Assembly (NCBI GenBank): GCA_958421275.1 | Contig: CATZLI010000010.1 | Coordinates: 1-64,000, forward strand | Source: an uncultured Collinsella sp. | Lineage (GTDB): Bacteria; Actinomycetota; Coriobacteriia; Coriobacteriales; Coriobacteriaceae | Length of the DNA: 64,000 bases | Reading direction: 5' to 3' | Shown here: one piece after another, positions 17,653-26,515 of the stretch | Numbering within the stretch: position 1 is the first letter of the stretch | Layout of the letters: each line of letters starts with the position of its first letter | Translations under genes and position numbers: made by a program | The notes under the pieces: model-generated | The model's input: the letters and a program-made list of their open reading frames with translations, nothing else | The model's database searches: none | Told to the model about the DNA's origin: nothing

Positions 17653-17688
17653 ATAAAACCTGCCAAAATGAACCTGTCCCTTTTTGGT
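17653..17688 (-). repeat. REP-like element (TGCCAAAAAGGGACAGG family), inverted copy
   Basis: The element reads CCAAAAAGGGACAGGTTCA-type on the minus strand. Similar copies lie at 21215, 26375, 27583 and 59176. The core CCaaaAAGGGACAGG resembles REP sequences moved by RAYT (TnpA-REP) transposases, but none is encoded here. Confidence 0.6.
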
Positions 17689-17741
17689 CGGCGTGAAATG
17701 GGTAATACTAAAGAGTTATCCGACCAGATGGGAATTAATCG

Positions 17742-18443
17742 ATGGCTTATATCGAATTCAAAGACGTCATCAAGGCGTACGGCGAGGGCGATGCCCGCAT
17801 TCACGCGCTCGACGGCGCGAGCTTTACCGTTGAGCGCGGCGAGCTCGCCATTATCCTGGGCGCCTCGGGTGCCGGCAAGACTACGGCGCTCAACATCCTG
17901 GGTGGCATGGATACGGTAACCTCCGGCACTGTGACGGTGGACGGGCGCGACGTGAGCTCCGCCAACGAGGCACAGCTCGTGGAATACCGCCGTGCCGACG
18001 TCGGCTTTGTCTTCCAGTTCTACAATCTGGTCCCCAACCTGACGGCGCTCGAAAATGTCGAGCTTGCGGCGCAGATTTGCCCCGATTCGCTCGATGCCGA
18101 GCAAACGCTTCGTCAGGTTGGCCTGGGCGACCGTCTTGCTAACTTTCCGGCGCAGCTTTCGGGCGGCGAGCAGCAGCGCGTGTCCATCGCCCGCGCGCTG
18201 GCCAAAAACCCCAAGTTGCTCCTGTGCGACGAGCCCACGGGCGCACTCGACTATAAAACCGGCAAGCAGATCTTGCAGCTGCTGCAGGATACCTGCCGCA
18301 AGCAGGGCATTACGGTCATCATCATCACGCACAACTCCGCGCTCGCGCCCATGGCCGATCGCCTGATCCGCTTTAAGAGCGGGCGCGTGGAGAGCGAGAC
18401 GGTCCAGCAAAATCCCGTGCCGATCGAGACAATCGAGTGGTAG
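17742..18443 (+). CDS. ABC transporter ATP-binding protein (MacB/LolD type)
   Basis: A 233-residue ATPase driving a type VII (MacB-like) ABC system. Walker A is GASGAGKTT at 40-48, the signature LSGGEQQR is near 135-142, and Walker [13 protein letters not shown] follows with the D loop. The H loop is ITHNSAL. The stop overlaps the region just before the permease start, indicating a two-gene operon. These systems export peptides or lipoproteins or resist antimicrobial peptides; substrate here is unknown. Confidence 0.93.
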   Translation: MAYIEFKDVIKAYGEGDARIHALDGASFTVERGELAIILGASGAGKTTALNILGGMDTVTSGTVTVDGRDVSSANEAQLVEYRRADVGFVFQFYNLVPNLTALENVELAAQICPDSLDAEQTLRQVGLGDRLANFPAQLSGGEQQRVSIARALAKNPKLLLCDEPTGALDYKTGKQILQLLQDTCRKQGITVIIITHNSALAPMADRLIRFKSGRVESETVQQNPVPIETIEW

Positions 18444-18448
18444 TGCCC

Positions 18449-21214
18449 ATGAATCAGGATCGCCAAAACAGCCTACGCCGCGACGCGCAGAACACGGAGC
18501 GCGAGCAGGATTTTACGACCTACCGCACTGCCCAAAGCTCAAACGATATGGTGCCGGCGGTGTTTCGCCGTGGCATCTACCGCACAATCCGAGGCAGTCT
18601 TAAGCGCTTCTTGTCCATCGTGGTCATCACCGCGCTCGGCGTGAGTGTGATGTGCGGTCTTAAGGCGGGTTGCGAGGATCTGTGCGATTCGGTCGACGCT
18701 TACTTTGACCAGCAGAATGTTTATGACATCAACGTGCAGTCGACCTATGGTCTTACGCGCGACGATCTTGCTGCGATCCAAGAGGTCGATGGCGTCGAGA
18801 CGGCCGAGGGCATCTATACCGAGACTGCCTATACCGCCGTTGGTACCACGCGCGAGCGCGTAGTCGTGCAGAGCCTTTCCAAAGAGAATATCGATCAACC
18901 GGTGCTGGTGAGCGGCGATTTGCCCGAGAGCGCCGGCGAGGTCGCGGTGACTTCGAAATTCCTGAAGGCTTCGGGCAAAAAGCTCGGCGATACGGTGAGT
19001 TTTGCCGCCAATGATGCGAGCTCGTCGAACCAAAGCGCCAAGGACCAGTTTGCCGCGGGCGATTACACCATTACGGCCGAGGTTCTCGATCCTACTGATG
19101 TGAGCTCCGACTCGACCGTCAACGCCTTTCGCGCTGCTTCGACTGCGGACTATAAGTTCTATGTGAGCGAGGATGCCGCGGCATCTTCTTCCTACTCCGC
19201 GGTCCACGTGATCGTCGAGGGGGCCAAGAGCCTCAACTCCTATTCGGATGCCTACGCGGCAAAGATTAATGAGGCCAAGGGCAATATCGAGAAGATCCGC
19301 GAGGAGCGTGAGAAGGCGCGCGCTCAGGAGCTGACGGTCGACACGCCGGCAAGCTTGGATGCGGCCGAGCGCCAGGCCGCCATGCTCTTTGGGATCGAGC
19401 AGGATAACATCAACCGCATGACAGAGGGCAGCGAGGAGCGTGTGCAGGCGCAAGCCGACCTGGACCAGCGCTGCGCCGCCGCCGACCAGCATTTTGCCGA
19501 TGCCCGCGCCGAGCTTTCCGACCTAGGCGAATGCACCTGGTACATCCAGGACCGCGGCAATATCGCAAGCTACTCGAGCGTGGAAAGCGATAGCTCGTCA
19601 ATTGAGGCCATCGCCACGGTGTTCCCGTTCATCTTCTTTATCGTCGCCGTGCTCATCAGCCTTACCACCGCCACACGTATGGTCGAGGAGGAGCGCACGC
19701 TCATTGGCCTGTACAAGGCGCTCGGCTATTCGCGCGGACGTATCCTGTCCAAATACGTGGACTATGCGCTGTGGGCTTGTCTGATCGGCGGCGTGCTCGG
19801 CAACATCATCGGCTTTGTGGGGCTGCCGCTGTTCCTGTTTACGGTGTTCGATGACATGTACTCTCTGCCCCAGATGCTGCTTTCGTACGACATCGTGTCG
19901 TCGCTCGTGTCGGTTGCGCTGTTTGCCGTGGGCGTGGTGGGCGCCACGATTATCGCCTGCCGCCACGAGATGGCCGAGACGCCGGCTTCGCTCATGCGCC
20001 CCAAGGCGCCGCGTGCCGGCTCGCGCATCTTGCTTGAGCGCATCGGCTTTATCTGGCACCGCATGGGCTTTTTGAACAAGGTGGCAGCGCGTAACCTGTT
20101 CCGCTACAAAAAGCGTGCCCTTATGACCATCTTCGGTATCGCCGGCTGCACGGCGCTCGTGATCTGCGGCATGGGCATCCGCGATACGTCGGTGGCGCTT
20201 TCGCCCAAACAGTACGGGCATATCACGCGCTATGACCTGCTGGCGGTTGCCAATCCCGATGACTTTACGCAGACGTGCGCGGCGCTCGACGAGCGAAGCG
20301 CGGCCAAGGATTCCGACGTGACCGTGACTTCGACGCTGCCGATCATGACCGACAACGTTACCTTTACGTTTGGCGGCAAGAGCGAGACCGTACAGCTCAT
20401 TGTGATTCCCGACGACCGCACGGGTGACTTGGGTGACTACGTGCGCCTGGAGGATGAGTCCAAAGAACCGCTCGCCTTGCGTGACGGGGACGTGTACTTG
20501 AGCAAGAGCTCGCAACTGGTGCTGGGGATTCAGCCGGGCGACACAGCGCACGTCCAGGATTCGTCGCTCAACGTCGCCAAGGTCAAGGTTAGCGACATTT
20601 CGCTCAACTATCTGGGCAACACGCTCTATATGACGCAGAGCACCTATGAGCGCGCGTTCGACCGAAGCGCGCGTCTTAACGGCATCTTTGCGCTGCTTAA
20701 GGGCTCATCTTCTGACCAGATTGCGTTTAGCAAGAAGCTTAAGAGCGACGGTTGGCTCACCATCTCGAGCACGGCCGAGCATTGGGAAAATTATGAGGCG
20801 AACTTCACTATCATCAATTCCGTCGTGGTACTTGTGACCTTTATGGCGGCGTGCCTGTCGTTTGTGGTGGTGTTTACGCTGTCCAACACCAACATCTCCG
20901 AGCGCGAGCGCGAGCTGGCGACCATCAAGGTGCTGGGCTTCCGCCGCGGCGAGGTGCACCACTACGTCAACAAGGAGACGTTGATCCTCACGGCGATTGG
21001 CGCCGCGCTGGGCGTGCCGCTGGGTAGCCTGCTGGCCGAGAGCTTCACGTACATTCTGCAGATGCCGTCGCTCTACTTTGACGTTGAGGTCGAGCCGCTG
21101 AGTTATGTGCTCGCCGTAGTGCTTTCCTTTGTCTTTACGTTTATCGTCAACCTCGTCACCAACCGAACGCTCAACAAGATCGACATGGTCGGCGCCCTCA
21201 AGAGCGCCGAGTAG
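18449..21214 (+). CDS. FtsX-like ABC permease, large extracytoplasmic domain
   Basis: A 921-residue membrane protein with two FtsX domains. A first transmembrane helix near residues 45-65 is followed by a long outside domain of about 330 residues, containing a charged coiled-coil stretch (about 280-345, rich in Glu, Arg and Ala). The first FtsX core is near 390-530, a second helix-plus-outside domain begins near 560, and the last three helices end at about 905. The layout fits DUF214/BceB-like permeases partnered with the ATPase just upstream. ATG 18449 lies five bases past the ATPase stop; a GTG at 18437 overlaps it and is less likely. Confidence 0.9.
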   Translation: MNQDRQNSLRRDAQNTEREQDFTTYRTAQSSNDMVPAVFRRGIYRTIRGSLKRFLSIVVITALGVSVMCGLKAGCEDLCDSVDAYFDQQNVYDINVQSTYGLTRDDLAAIQEVDGVETAEGIYTETAYTAVGTTRERVVVQSLSKENIDQPVLVSGDLPESAGEVAVTSKFLKASGKKLGDTVSFAANDASSSNQSAKDQFAAGDYTITAEVLDPTDVSSDSTVNAFRAASTADYKFYVSEDAAASSSYSAVHVIVEGAKSLNSYSDAYAAKINEAKGNIEKIREEREKARAQELTVDTPASLDAAERQAAMLFGIEQDNINRMTEGSEERVQAQADLDQRCAAADQHFADARAELSDLGECTWYIQDRGNIASYSSVESDSSSIEAIATVFPFIFFIVAVLISLTTATRMVEEERTLIGLYKALGYSRGRILSKYVDYALWACLIGGVLGNIIGFVGLPLFLFTVFDDMYSLPQMLLSYDIVSSLVSVALFAVGVVGATIIACRHEMAETPASLMRPKAPRAGSRILLERIGFIWHRMGFLNKVAARNLFRYKKRALMTIFGIAGCTALVICGMGIRDTSVALSPKQYGHITRYDLLAVANPDDFTQTCAALDERSAAKDSDVTVTSTLPIMTDNVTFTFGGKSETVQLIVIPDDRTGDLGDYVRLEDESKEPLALRDGDVYLSKSSQLVLGIQPGDTAHVQDSSLNVAKVKVSDISLNYLGNTLYMTQSTYERAFDRSARLNGIFALLKGSSSDQIAFSKKLKSDGWLTISSTAEHWENYEANFTIINSVVVLVTFMAACLSFVVVFTLSNTNISERERELATIKVLGFRRGEVHHYVNKETLILTAIGAALGVPLGSLLAESFTYILQMPSLYFDVEVEPLSYVLAVVLSFVFTFIVNLVTNRTLNKIDMVGALKSAE

Positions 21215-21258
21215 CCTGCCAAAAAGGGACAGGTTTATTTTGGCAGGTTTTATCTGGG
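21215..21258 (+). repeat. REP-like element directly after the permease
   Basis: CCTGCCAAAAAGGGACAGG is followed by TTTATTTTGGCAGG, giving a CCTGCCAAAA/TTTTGGCAGG hairpin. It starts at the permease stop codon and mirrors the inverted copy at 17653. Confidence 0.65.
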
Positions 21259-21297
21259 CAAACGCCGGGCAGCCTATAGGTGGCCCGGCGTTTGCCC
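21256..21297 (+). terminator. Rho-independent terminator of the ABC operon
   Basis: A 15-bp perfect stem, GGGCAAACGCCGGGC with GCCCGGCGTTTGCCC, around a 12-base loop, followed by CGTTTTGC. It adjoins the REP-like element. Confidence 0.75.
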
Positions 21298-21330
21298 CGT
21301 TTTGCTGGGGATGTTTGTCGTTCGGTGCTC

Positions 21331-21651
21331 TTACTGGCCAATCCAGTGTTGCACATAGCTCTTAATGTCCTCGGTAAAACCGTCAAGGTCGTCAAGGGTG
21401 ATCACGCTGTCGATAAGCAAATTGGCTATCTCGCGGTGCATTGTGCTGCGGCGAATGTCGTTTGCAATTACGCCTGAGGACAGCTTGTCTCTATTGAGGC
21501 TCTCTTCTAGTGCCCAAAATCTACTGGACGCTTCGCTGTCGCCATTCAGTATCTCAACGTACTGGCCGATGAGCTTTTCCATATAACGTTCTTGCCATTG
21601 AGGAAGCGTTTTCTTAAACAGCTTCCAGTCGCTTTCGGCTACGTCGCGCAT
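21331..21651 (-). CDS. Small conserved cytosolic protein (often labelled multidrug transporter)
   Basis: A 106-residue soluble, charged protein with a WKLFKKTLPQWQERYMEKL start and an ALEESLNRDK stretch. Close relatives in Firmicutes and Actinobacteria are often annotated as multidrug transporters, but there is no transmembrane segment, so that label is unsupported. Function unknown. The ATG at 21651 has GGAGG four bases upstream; six more residues are possible from 21669. It lies convergent to the ABC operon. Confidence 0.75.
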   Translation of the reverse strand: MRDVAESDWKLFKKTLPQWQERYMEKLIGQYVEILNGDSEASSRFWALEESLNRDKLSSGVIANDIRRSTMHREIANLLIDSVITLDDLDGFTEDIKSYVQHWIGQ

Positions 21652-21763
21652 ATGTCCTCCGCTCGTCAAACGGGCTTTTCATTTGCCTTTTATTCTATTT
21701 GCTTTTCGCTCTCAGGCGTGGATGAGAGGCGCTCTTTAGCCTTCGAGATTGGGCTTGAATGGG

Positions 21764-21935
21764 TTGTATGCCACAAAACGGGCCTATCTACTACGTTTAA
21801 TTGGATACCCTCAACCATACCGGGAAAACAAAAAACAAAACCGCAGGTAGAAGGCCTGTCGATTTTCGAAAAGGCGGTCATGGTTGGCCCCATCGAGTTA
21901 AACGTAGTAGATGGCCCCATTTCGTGGCGGACCAT
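21764..21935. repeat. Long imperfect inverted repeat
   Basis: CTACTACGTTTAA and TTAAACGTAGTAG, together with neighbouring GGG-rich arms and AACCAT/ATGGTT, form two mostly complementary arms of about 45 bases separated by about 75 bases. It is more degraded than the 22110 element 170 bases away. No gene lies between. Confidence 0.65.
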
Positions 21936-21981
21936 CAAACGAACGCCGATGCTTGTGCTGTAGCCGCTCCGATCATACGTA

Positions 21982-22048
21982 AGTTGCGGTGGAATAGTTC
22001 CTAGATTCAGCCATTTGCGGGCTAAGCAGGAACTATTTCACCGCAACT
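21982..22048. repeat. 67-bp element with GTTGCGGTG terminal inverted repeats, copy 1
   Basis: AGTTGCGGTGGAATAGTTCCT and AGGAACTATTTCACCGCAACT are inverted with one mismatch. A second copy with the same ends is at 28633-28699, while the middle differs. Confidence 0.75.
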
Positions 22049-22109
22049 GAATTTCAGGCCAGGCACCCGCAGCAAGAAGACGAATAACCTCGGCGAGTAT
22101 GTAAACGCA

Positions 22110-22206
22110 GGGCCCTCCGACCCCGCCCGACGATTTCGATTGGCGACCTTTGACGGAGTCAAGGGAGGAGCCAAATCGAAATACGTCGGGCGGGGTCGGA
22201 GGGCCC
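22110..22206. repeat. Nested inverted repeat after the phosphofructokinase gene
   Basis: A 23-bp perfect GC-rich stem (22110-22132 with 22184-22206), an inner ATTTCGATT/AATCGAAAT stem, and an apical hairpin of CCTTTGAC, GGA and GTCAAGGG. It has the same three-part plan as the elements at 9552 and 15038. It lies just past the end of pfkA and could terminate it. Confidence 0.85.
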
Positions 22207-22229
22207 GATGGGATGAATTTCGGCTGAGG

Positions 22230-23309
22230 CTATTCGTCGCCGAAGCTGATGCCCAACGCCTTGGCCTCGCGCACCAGATCGCTCTGGGGATCGACATACT
22301 TGAGCTTGCCGGCGACATCCTCGAGCGGCATGTGACACATCTTGCCGTCACGCAGGGCGATCATGTAGCCAAACTCGCCGCGTAGACAGCCCAGTGCCGC
22401 CTCGACGCCGCACTGGGTCGCAAAGATGCGGTCCTGGGCGTCGGGCTGGCCGCCGCGCTGCGTGTGGCCGGGGATGGCGACGCGGGTCTCGCGACCGGTC
22501 TTGGCCTCGATCTCCTTGGCGATGTCGTAGACGATCGACGGGCTCGTGCGCTCGGCGAGTTTCTTCTTGTACTCCTTCTTGGACAGCGCCGCGTCCTCCT
22601 TGGAGATAGCGCCCTCGGCGACGGCCACGATGGTAAAGCGGCTGCCGGTCTCCATGCGATGCTCGATGGTCTTGATGACGTTATCCATGTCGTAGGGGAT
22701 CTCGGGAATCAAGATGACATCCGCGCCGCCCGCGACGCCGGCGTATAGCGGGATCCAGCCAACCTTGTGGCCCATGATCTCGATAACGAACACGCGGCCG
22801 TGACTCGAAGCGGTGGTGTGAATGTCGTCGATGCACTTGGTGGCGACGTCGATGGCGCTCGTAAAGCCAAACGTCAGCTCGGTGCCCCAGGTGTCGTTAT
22901 CGATGGTCTTAGGCAGGGCGATAACGTTGAGGCCCTCTTCGCGCAGACGGTTGGCGGTCTTGGTGGAGCCGTTGCCGCCCAGCATAAACAGGCAGTCGAG
23001 CTGCAGCTTATGATAGGTGTGGACCATTGCCGGCACCTTCTCGACGCCGTCGGCCTCGGGAATATCCAGGCGCTTGAACGGCGTACGGCTCGTGCCCAGG
23101 ATGGTGCCGCCACGGGTAAGGATGCCGCTAAAATCGGCGGGCGTCATGACGCGGAACCGGCTGTAGATAAGGCCCTGGTAGCCGTCCTCAAAACCATAGA
23201 TCTCAATAGGCTCTTCGCTATTGGTCATAAGCGTTTTGACAATGCCGCGCATGGTGGCGTTGAGCGCCTGGCAGTCGCCGCCACTGGTAAGAAGACCGAT
23301 CCTAAGCAT
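22230..23309 (-). CDS. pfkA: 6-phosphofructokinase
   Basis: A 359-residue phosphofructokinase, committing step of glycolysis. The N terminus RIGLLTSGGDCQALNAT is the nucleotide-binding loop, PKTIDND holds the catalytic Asp, and MGHKVGWIPLYAGVAGGAD is the fructose-6-phosphate site. The usual GGDGS is GGNGS here (Asp to Asn), as is common in the clostridial/actinobacterial longer subgroup; whether ATP or pyrophosphate is used is not settled by sequence. It is a single gene, with hairpins on both sides. Confidence 0.92.
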   Translation of the reverse strand: MLRIGLLTSGGDCQALNATMRGIVKTLMTNSEEPIEIYGFEDGYQGLIYSRFRVMTPADFSGILTRGGTILGTSRTPFKRLDIPEADGVEKVPAMVHTYHKLQLDCLFMLGGNGSTKTANRLREEGLNVIALPKTIDNDTWGTELTFGFTSAIDVATKCIDDIHTTASSHGRVFVIEIMGHKVGWIPLYAGVAGGADVILIPEIPYDMDNVIKTIEHRMETGSRFTIVAVAEGAISKEDAALSKKEYKKKLAERTSPSIVYDIAKEIEAKTGRETRVAIPGHTQRGGQPDAQDRIFATQCGVEAALGCLRGEFGYMIALRDGKMCHMPLEDVAGKLKYVDPQSDLVREAKALGISFGDE

Positions 23310-23347
23310 GATGAATCCTTCCGGGCAAGTTATAACATGCGCATAAG

Positions 23348-23380
23348 TTTACCCCCGCACACTGTTGATACGGGGGTAAA
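23348..23380. terminator. Stem-loop between the Ntn hydrolase gene and pfkA
   Basis: TTTACCCCCG (23348-23357) pairs with CGGGGGTAAA (23371-23380) around a 13-base loop. It may terminate the upstream minus-strand gene, but no U-run follows on that strand, and an operator is also possible. Confidence 0.45.
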
Positions 23381-23449
23381 ACGTGTTAGCTCAAGCGTAT
23401 AGAAATGTAAACAACGTCAGGCGAGCGTAAGGTCGACGAGCCTGGGTCC

Positions 23450-24535
23450 TTACAGTGCGAAGGCGTCGACGTCGCCCCAGTGGCGGCGCAGTGTAATGGC
23501 GGCGGCGGGTTCGGTATTGTCAAAGACGACCGACCATTGCGTATTGCTGGTGATGTCTTCCGGATTGGGTTCTTGCGCTGCGGCACGCAGGGCTTTCCAG
23601 ACAATCGTTTCGTCCTGGGCACCGACATGGGCGTCAAGGACATCGGCGATTGCGACGGCGCGCTCTTTACCATGGCCCAGCTCGCCATTCTTTTGGTTGG
23701 GCAGCACTTCGTCGCCATAGCAGGCGTAGAAGTTCGTAACCTGGCGTACAGGAGTCGCTTTGAAAGCACGGTCCGGATCGCGCGGATCCCACTCTACTAC
23801 GCGCGCGTCACCGGCGGCGTCGTTGATAAAGAAGTGGTAATCGCGTCCTGCCATGGCGTGCATGTCGTAGGCGGAAAGCAGGTCGACAGCTTCTTGCGTG
23901 GTGGCGGCACGGTCGAGCACCAGGCGGATGGCGAGCGAGGTATTGATGACGGGGCGCTGCGTGTCCTGGTCACAGGGCTTGGAGTCCAGAGTGAGTACGG
24001 CAATGGACACGCCGCATTCGTTAACACCGTCGAGCTGGGCAAACGGGCCCATGAGTGCGGCGGCGCGTCCGCCGACGGAGTCAAGCGGAGTGTTATCGCC
24101 CAGGTTGTTAAGGGCGACAAACCCGATGGAGGCATAGCCGTCGCGTGGGTGATTGCGCACCAGCAGCGCCGAGGTGTCGTCCTTAAAGTCGTAATTGCGA
24201 CCGGTGCGCACGCGGCCTTCGGCATCTACGGCGACAAAAGCGCTGCAGGCAAACTGGGGCGCCTGGACATGTACCGGCACACCGGGCAGCACCTGCGCCA
24301 CCACGGCATCGATGTAGGCCTGGTCGTCGCGCACGCCAGCGGCGATGATGCGATCAAGATCGTAGTCGTAGGCGATGTCGATTGCGTACAGGTCATAGCT
24401 ATCCGCGTAGCCGGTCAAGCGTTTGAGCGACGCGGCGGACTTGATTTGCTTGCGGTAAACGATACCGGTGGCAGCGGCAAGGCCGACGGCGACTCCCGCG
24501 ACACCGCAGGCGATGGCAATGTTACGTGGCTTCAT
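23450..24535 (-). CDS. Membrane-anchored linear amide C-N hydrolase (choloylglycine hydrolase family)
   Basis: A 361-residue Ntn hydrolase of the bile salt hydrolase/penicillin V acylase family. Residues 6-26 form one hydrophobic helix (signal anchor). The nucleophile-like Cys97 is followed at the family spacing by Arg113 and Asp116 (RNYDF), matching C2, R18 and D21 of BSH. NNLGDN and a later ND (FFIND) supply the oxyanion and substrate Asn. In classic BSH the Cys is N-terminal after Met removal; here a pro-region precedes it, so cleavage or an inactive form must be considered. Substrate (bile salt, penicillin, N-acyl amide or other) is unknown. Family match is firm. Confidence 0.82.
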   Translation of the reverse strand: MKPRNIAIACGVAGVAVGLAAATGIVYRKQIKSAASLKRLTGYADSYDLYAIDIAYDYDLDRIIAAGVRDDQAYIDAVVAQVLPGVPVHVQAPQFACSAFVAVDAEGRVRTGRNYDFKDDTSALLVRNHPRDGYASIGFVALNNLGDNTPLDSVGGRAAALMGPFAQLDGVNECGVSIAVLTLDSKPCDQDTQRPVINTSLAIRLVLDRAATTQEAVDLLSAYDMHAMAGRDYHFFINDAAGDARVVEWDPRDPDRAFKATPVRQVTNFYACYGDEVLPNQKNGELGHGKERAVAIADVLDAHVGAQDETIVWKALRAAAQEPNPEDITSNTQWSVVFDNTEPAAAITLRRHWGDVDAFAL

Positions 24536-24696
24536 GACGGCTCCTCTCGTCCTGTTAGCGTAATTGTCGCAAAAGGAGCGCGGGCATGATGGCTCAACTT
24601 GGTGAGCGGCGCGGGATTAAACATGGAATGAAGAGTGCGGCGCTGGCGTGGCGGGGTATGCTGGAGGGGACCATCAACCCAGCGAAAGGGGAGAGC

Positions 24697-26082
24697 ATGA
24701 CGGATCAGGAAACGCCCGAGCGCGCGCATGTGACGGCCGACGATATCGAGGCCGCCAACGACCTCATCGACTTTATCGAGGCATGTCCCAGCATGTTCCA
24801 TACGGCGGCGACCATTATGGCCGAGCTCGACGAGGCGGGCTTTACCTACCTGCCCGAGAACGCGGCGTGGGATATCGAGCCGGGCGGTCGCTATTACACG
24901 CAGCGCAACACCTCGAGCGTTGTTGCCTTTAAGGTGGGCGAGGACCTGGCTGCTACGTGGGGCGAGGACGGCGTTGCCGGCGACTATCATTTTCAACTGA
25001 CGGCGTCGCACAGCGATTCGCCTACGTTTAAGGTTAAGGCCGTGCCCGAGCTCGACGGCGCAGGCGAGACGCTGCGCCTGAACACCGAGGCATACGGCGG
25101 CATGATCGACTACACCTGGTTCGATCGCCCGCTGGCGCTCGCGGGCCGCGTGTTGGTGCGCGAGGGCGACCGTATCGAGAGCCGCCTGCTTGCCACCGAG
25201 TGCGAGGTCGCTATCATTCCGAGCCTTGCCATCCATATGAATCGTGGCGTTAACGAGGGCTTTGCGCCCAACCGCGCCGTCGACCTGTGCCCGCTCATCA
25301 GCGCCGGCGAGCTTAAGCAGGGCGACTTTGATGCTCTGATCGCCGACGAGTTGGACGTTGAGCCCGAGCAGATTCTGGGTCGCGATCTGTTCCTGGTCAA
25401 TCGTCAGGATGCGCGCATTTGGGGCTGGGCCGACGAGTTTATCTCGACGCCCAAGCTCGACGACCTGGCCTGCGCCTATACCTCGCTGCAGGCATTTTTG
25501 GGTGCTGAGAACGCGCGCGATATCTCGGTCTTCTGCTGCTTTGATAACGAGGAGGTTGGCTCCGAGACCAAGCAGGGAGCCATGTCGACGTTCTTGGCCG
25601 ATGCGCTGCGCCGCATTAACGGATCGTTGGGCTTTGACGACGAGTCGTACCATCGCGCCCTTGCCGCATCGATGCTCGTGAGCTGCGACAACGCACATGC
25701 CGTGCACCCCAACCACGCCGAGAAGTGCGACGCCCGCAATCAGGTTGTGCTCAACGGCGGCATCGTCATCAAGGAAGCCGCCAACCAGCACTACTGCACC
25801 GATGCCTTTAGCCGCGCGGTGTTCCAGGCCATCTGCGATGACGCCGACGTGCCCACGCAGGCCTTCGCCAACAAGAGTGATATGGCGGGTGGTTCTACGC
25901 TGGGCAATCTGTCGAACATGCAGGCGAGCATGCATGCCGTGGACGTGGGCCTGCCGCAGCTTGCCATGCACTCGAGCTACGAGACCGGCGGCGTGCGCGA
26001 CGTGATGTGTGCCATCCGCGCCCTCACGGCCTTCTACGAGCGCGACCTCCATATCAATGGAGCCGAAAGCGTGGAGCTCTAA
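24697..26082 (+). CDS. M18 family aminopeptidase (aspartyl aminopeptidase type)
   Basis: A 461-residue metallo-aminopeptidase with two zinc ions. HSDSPTFKVK near 105-114 gives a zinc-binding His and Asp, FDNEEVGSETKQGA holds the catalytic Glu pair, and CDNAHAVHPN and MAGGSTLGN are further ligand loops. It removes N-terminal acidic residues in the family. ATG 24697 follows GAAAGGGGAGAGC; earlier ATGs lie in the divergent promoter region of the Ntn hydrolase. The small reading frame at 26083 starts right after its stop. Confidence 0.93.
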   Translation: MTDQETPERAHVTADDIEAANDLIDFIEACPSMFHTAATIMAELDEAGFTYLPENAAWDIEPGGRYYTQRNTSSVVAFKVGEDLAATWGEDGVAGDYHFQLTASHSDSPTFKVKAVPELDGAGETLRLNTEAYGGMIDYTWFDRPLALAGRVLVREGDRIESRLLATECEVAIIPSLAIHMNRGVNEGFAPNRAVDLCPLISAGELKQGDFDALIADELDVEPEQILGRDLFLVNRQDARIWGWADEFISTPKLDDLACAYTSLQAFLGAENARDISVFCCFDNEEVGSETKQGAMSTFLADALRRINGSLGFDDESYHRALAASMLVSCDNAHAVHPNHAEKCDARNQVVLNGGIVIKEAANQHYCTDAFSRAVFQAICDDADVPTQAFANKSDMAGGSTLGNLSNMQASMHAVDVGLPQLAMHSSYETGGVRDVMCAIRALTAFYERDLHINGAESVEL

Positions 26083-26265
26083 ATGCAAGCCGAAGACGAG
26101 AAGACCGAGGGCAGGTCTCAACTAATCGATCAGGGGTCGAAGCTGTTCGCCACCGCTTGCCATGAATCGGGAATCGACGTGTCCAACGCGTGGCCAGCGA
26201 GCGATGAAGAACTCAAGCGTAGCGCCTATTCGGACCGCTATGATGAGGAGACGGACTGGCTCTAA
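26083..26265 (+). CDS. Hypothetical 60-residue protein, coupled to the M18 gene
   Basis: The ATG follows the aminopeptidase stop codon directly, so reinitiation is plausible. The peptide is acidic, with a repeated Ser/Asp/Glu pattern near the C-terminus (SDEELKRSAYSDRYDEE). It matches nothing I recognise and could be a chance reading frame or a truncated remnant; the following 300 bases are full of repeats. Low confidence. Confidence 0.35.
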   Translation: MQAEDEKTEGRSQLIDQGSKLFATACHESGIDVSNAWPASDEELKRSAYSDRYDEETDWL

Positions 26266-26354
26266 TAAGCGAAGTGTCGAAAACGCTAGATGTATGTTTG
26301 ATATCACTTTGGCGAGAGTGTCGCAGACAGAACTACCGGTATGGCGCAAGCCAA

Positions 26355-26418
26355 CCTGACCCCATTGCACCAAACCTACCAAAAAGGGACAGGTTCATTT
26401 TGGCAGGTTTTATCTGGG
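26355..26418 (+). repeat. Two REP-like elements back to back
   Basis: CCTGACCCCATTGCACCAA (26355-26373) is a half-copy of the TTGGTGCA palindrome at 61429. It is followed at once by CTACCAAAAAGGGACAGG and TTCATTTTGGCAGG (26375-26418), a copy of the 17653/21215 family. Together they occupy the 26266-26626 gap, which otherwise holds only hairpins. Confidence 0.6.
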
Positions 26419-26515
26419 AAAATGCCGCAATGCCAACAGCTGGACGGAATTGTTGAGACACCGCAGGTTGAGCAAGCGTCAGCGAGCGATGTCCAGAGCG
26501 AACAAGTTGGCATGA

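Noticed and set aside
18437..18449. GTG at 18437 as the FtsX permease start
   Set aside because: It overlaps the ATPase stop and has no better ribosome-binding site than the ATG four codons on; the difference is small and does not affect the call.
21331..21651. Multidrug transporter function for the 106-residue protein
   Set aside because: The sequence has no transmembrane helix, so the common database label is not supported.
22230..23309. GGNGS in phosphofructokinase as an inactivating change
   Set aside because: The Asn variant is common in the longer clostridial/actinobacterial subgroup, and PKTIDND is intact.
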